This document shows positions 62,411 to 64,000 of a stretch of 64,000 nucleotides of DNA, piece after piece. Each line of letters begins with the position of its first letter. Position 1 is the first letter of the stretch. Made by a program: the position numbers and the translations under genes. This DNA comes from Oceanirhabdus sp942490885 (GTDB taxonomy: Bacteria > Bacillota > Clostridia > Clostridiales > Clostridiaceae): NCBI GenBank assembly GCA_942490885.1, contig CALNYT010000002.1, forward strand, positions 2,046,001-2,110,000, written 5' to 3'. A model generated the notes under the pieces. That model was not told the origin of the DNA and ran no database searches. It saw nothing but the letters and a program-made list of their open reading frames with translations.

Positions 62411-62860
62411 ATGATTAAAGAGATGGGAAAAAAGAAAAAGAAAGGATTTTCACTTGTTGAGCTTATAGTTGTTATAGCTATAATCGGAATTTTAGCTGCT
62501 ATTGCTGTGCCTAAGTATTCGGCTTATAAGGATAGTGCTAATAAAAAAGCTGATGAGGTAACTGCTAAGTTGATTGCAGAAGCAACTTTGATGGCTAGTG
62601 AAAGTGATGGGTTAAGTACGAAGGCCGATTTTACTTCTCAAACAAAGGATTCATGGAAAAAAATAGAAAAATTTATTTCTAATGATGTAGAAAGCAAATC
62701 GCTTTCAGGAGAATTAAATACTGATTATATATGGGATATTGAATTTACTGTAGAAAAATCAAACAGTATAATTAAAGTTGTGCTAAAGACTTTAACTAAA
62801 GATGTAAATAATAAAGACGTTATAGAGTCAGCTGGAATCGAATTTAAATTGGAATATTAA
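62411..62860 (+). CDS. pilA: Type IV pilin / prepilin
   Basis: 149 residues. Short Lys-rich leader (MIKEMGKKKKKG) cut before Phe by prepilin peptidase, then the class III signature FSLVELIVVIAIIGILAAIA with the essential Glu5. The C-terminal head has no Cys. GGAGGGG precedes the ATG; ATG 62423 is an alternative giving a seven-residue leader. Probably the major pilin, since only one pilin lies here. Confidence 0.95.
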   Translation: MIKEMGKKKKKGFSLVELIVVIAIIGILAAIAVPKYSAYKDSANKKADEVTAKLIAEATLMASESDGLSTKADFTSQTKDSWKKIEKFISNDVESKSLSGELNTDYIWDIEFTVEKSNSIIKVVLKTLTKDVNNKDVIESAGIEFKLEY

Positions 62861-62865
62861 TAACA

Positions 62866-62885
62866 AAGGGCACAAAAGTGCCCTC
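62866..62885 (+). terminator. Hairpin after pilA
   Basis: AGGGCAC-AAAA-GTGCCCT, six bases after the pilin stop. No T run, so a partial terminator or stabilising stem that would let the pilin message exceed that of pilM. Confidence 0.6.
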
Positions 62886-62917
62886 TTCACAAAAATCCCC
62901 CAATGGAGGAAAATAAC

Positions 62918-63952
62918 ATGTTAAATTTAAACAATAAATTATGTATAGACATAGGTAACAATAAAATAAAAATAACCGAGGCTGCTGTTTCTAAAAATGG
63001 AATTAACATTAAGAAGGCAGTCATTTTAGATACCCCAGAGAATTCTTTCAATGATGGGAATATAACAAACCTTATATCCATAAAAGATGAGATTGAGAGA
63101 GGGCTTAAGGAGAATAAGATAAAGTGTAAAAATGCTGTATTTACTACTAATAGCTCTAATATCATAACCAGAGAAATAGAAATACCAATGACAAAGGATA
63201 AGAATATTAAAGGGATAATAAGAACACAAATGGAGCAATATCTTCCCTTATCCTATGATGCTTATATTCTTGAGTATATAAAGCTTGGGAGTATTGATAA
63301 TAAACTTATTGTTAGAGTGGTGGTTTTTCCAAAAGATATGGCTAAGAATTACTATGATCTTTGTCATAATCTTCATTTGAAGTCTGTTGCACTTGATGTT
63401 CACTCAAATGGAGTAACAAAGCTTATAAAGAGAGCTGATAAAATTAATGGACTTAATCTTCAGGAAGCGTCTGTTGTACTAGTTGACATAGGAGATAGCA
63501 GTATCACTTTTAATGGTTATAAGAACAGAGTACTTAAATTCTCAAGAATTATCCAATCTGGATTTGGAGATATCTTTAGATATTTCTATGAGGAAAGAGG
63601 AGAGTCAAAAGAAACTGTTATGAAGCTTATTGAGAATATTGATTTGGACAAGTTTTCAGCAGAAGAAAGTGATGCGGAAGCTACAATCATATATGATACT
63701 ATACTTCAGTGGGGAAGAGAGATTGATAGACTTTTAAACTATTATTCAAATACTTTAAAGAATGAAGTAGATATTATCTATATATATGGTGGTGGAAGTA
63801 AACTCAAAGGGATAGAGAAGATTCTCAAGGAGATAGTGGATATTGAGGTTAGAAAGCTAAATGAAATTAATTTTAGAAGTACTTACTTAAAAGATGAAAA
63901 TATAGAGATGCTCATAAATAATCTTGGAGCATCATTTAGGATAGGGAGGTAA
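62918..63952 (+). CDS. pilM: Type IV pilus assembly protein PilM
   Basis: 344 residues, actin-like (PilM/FtsA fold): LCIDIGNNKIKITEA phosphate-1 motif, ASVVLVDIGDSSITF phosphate-2 and IYIYGGGSKLKGIEKIL adenosine motif. Cytoplasmic clamp that binds the N-terminus of PilN. ATG 62918 is preferred over ATG 62903 because TGGAGGA lies between them. The next gene begins two bases after the stop. Confidence 0.93.
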   Translation: MLNLNNKLCIDIGNNKIKITEAAVSKNGINIKKAVILDTPENSFNDGNITNLISIKDEIERGLKENKIKCKNAVFTTNSSNIITREIEIPMTKDKNIKGIIRTQMEQYLPLSYDAYILEYIKLGSIDNKLIVRVVVFPKDMAKNYYDLCHNLHLKSVALDVHSNGVTKLIKRADKINGLNLQEASVVLVDIGDSSITFNGYKNRVLKFSRIIQSGFGDIFRYFYEERGESKETVMKLIENIDLDKFSAEESDAEATIIYDTILQWGREIDRLLNYYSNTLKNEVDIIYIYGGGSKLKGIEKILKEIVDIEVRKLNEINFRSTYLKDENIEMLINNLGASFRIGR

Positions 63953-63953
63953 C

Positions 63954-64000
63954 ATGAGAGATTTAAATTTTTTCAATGGGTTTATTGAAGATAAAAAGAA
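63954..64000 (+). CDS. pilN: PilN start (partial, cut by the window end)
   Basis: ATG 63954 with GGGAGGTAAC upstream, overlapping the pilM end; reads MRDLNFFNGFIEDKKK. PilN proteins begin with just such a short cytoplasmic PilM-binding motif (xxLNFFxP). Only 15 codons are visible. Confidence 0.75.
   Translation, partial: MRDLNFFNGFIEDKK

Overview
The window looks like the chromosome of a strictly anaerobic, low-GC, Gram-positive, probably spore-forming member of the Clostridia. The evidence is the very AT-rich composition, strong AGGAGG-type ribosome binding sites, ATG/GTG/TTG starts, the secDF-(recJ)-apt-relA-dtd-hemZ-aspS order, a complete oxidative ornithine (Stickland) operon, Spo0A-box-like sites and a clostridial type IV pilus operon. 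No tRNA, rRNA or CRISPR array was seen. Species cannot be assigned from this sequence.

Layout. 0-9.3 kb: housekeeping block (secD end, secF, a decayed recJ-like gene in the recJ position, apt, relA, dtd, a metallo-hydrolase, hemZ, aspS). 9.3-18.9 kb: a small ACT-like gene, a CsoR-type repressor, a full oligopeptide transporter operon (oppBCDFA) with a promoter and CodY-like box, a CoA-binding protein, thioredoxin and an HD protein. Two copies of a large multi-hairpin repeat lie at 9282-9543 and 17392-17608. 18.9-27.7 kb: a heterodimeric ABC exporter, YihY, AI-2E and CvpA membrane proteins, mgsA, and a sodium:amino-acid symporter.

27.8-32.7 kb is a mobile-element graveyard. An intact IS231-like (IS4 family) element with 10-bp target duplication is inserted in an older transposase gene. 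Beside it are three IS3-family fragments, a group II intron domain V/VI relic, an ISLre2-type fragment and a gene for a secreted Cys-containing protein. 32.8-37.4 kb: a MazG-like protein, flavin reductase with a truncated tandem copy, YitT, a potassium channel and a split threonine/serine exporter.

37.6-50.2 kb: ornithine catabolism. A PAS/sigma-54 activator and a membrane Fe-S protein pair are followed by a sigma-54 promoter with two matching upstream dyads. Then come ord-ortA-ortB-oraS-oraE, a GlmL-type reactivating ATPase and ornithine racemase, so L-ornithine can be converted to D-ornithine, rearranged to 2,4-diaminopentanoate, oxidised and cleaved by thiolysis. A PP2C phosphatase follows. 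50.4-53.6 kb: a sugar-type ABC importer. 53.7-57.1 kb: a queuosine salvage locus (nucleoside hydrolase and YhhQ transporter under a preQ1-I riboswitch, with a divergent QueL-like radical SAM enzyme) next to a HAM1-type pyrophosphatase. 57.2-58.8 kb: a SulP transporter. 59.4 kb to the end: pilB-pilC-pilA-pilM-pilN.

Most intergenic gaps are filled by strong hairpin terminators or by dispersed hairpin-rich repeats.
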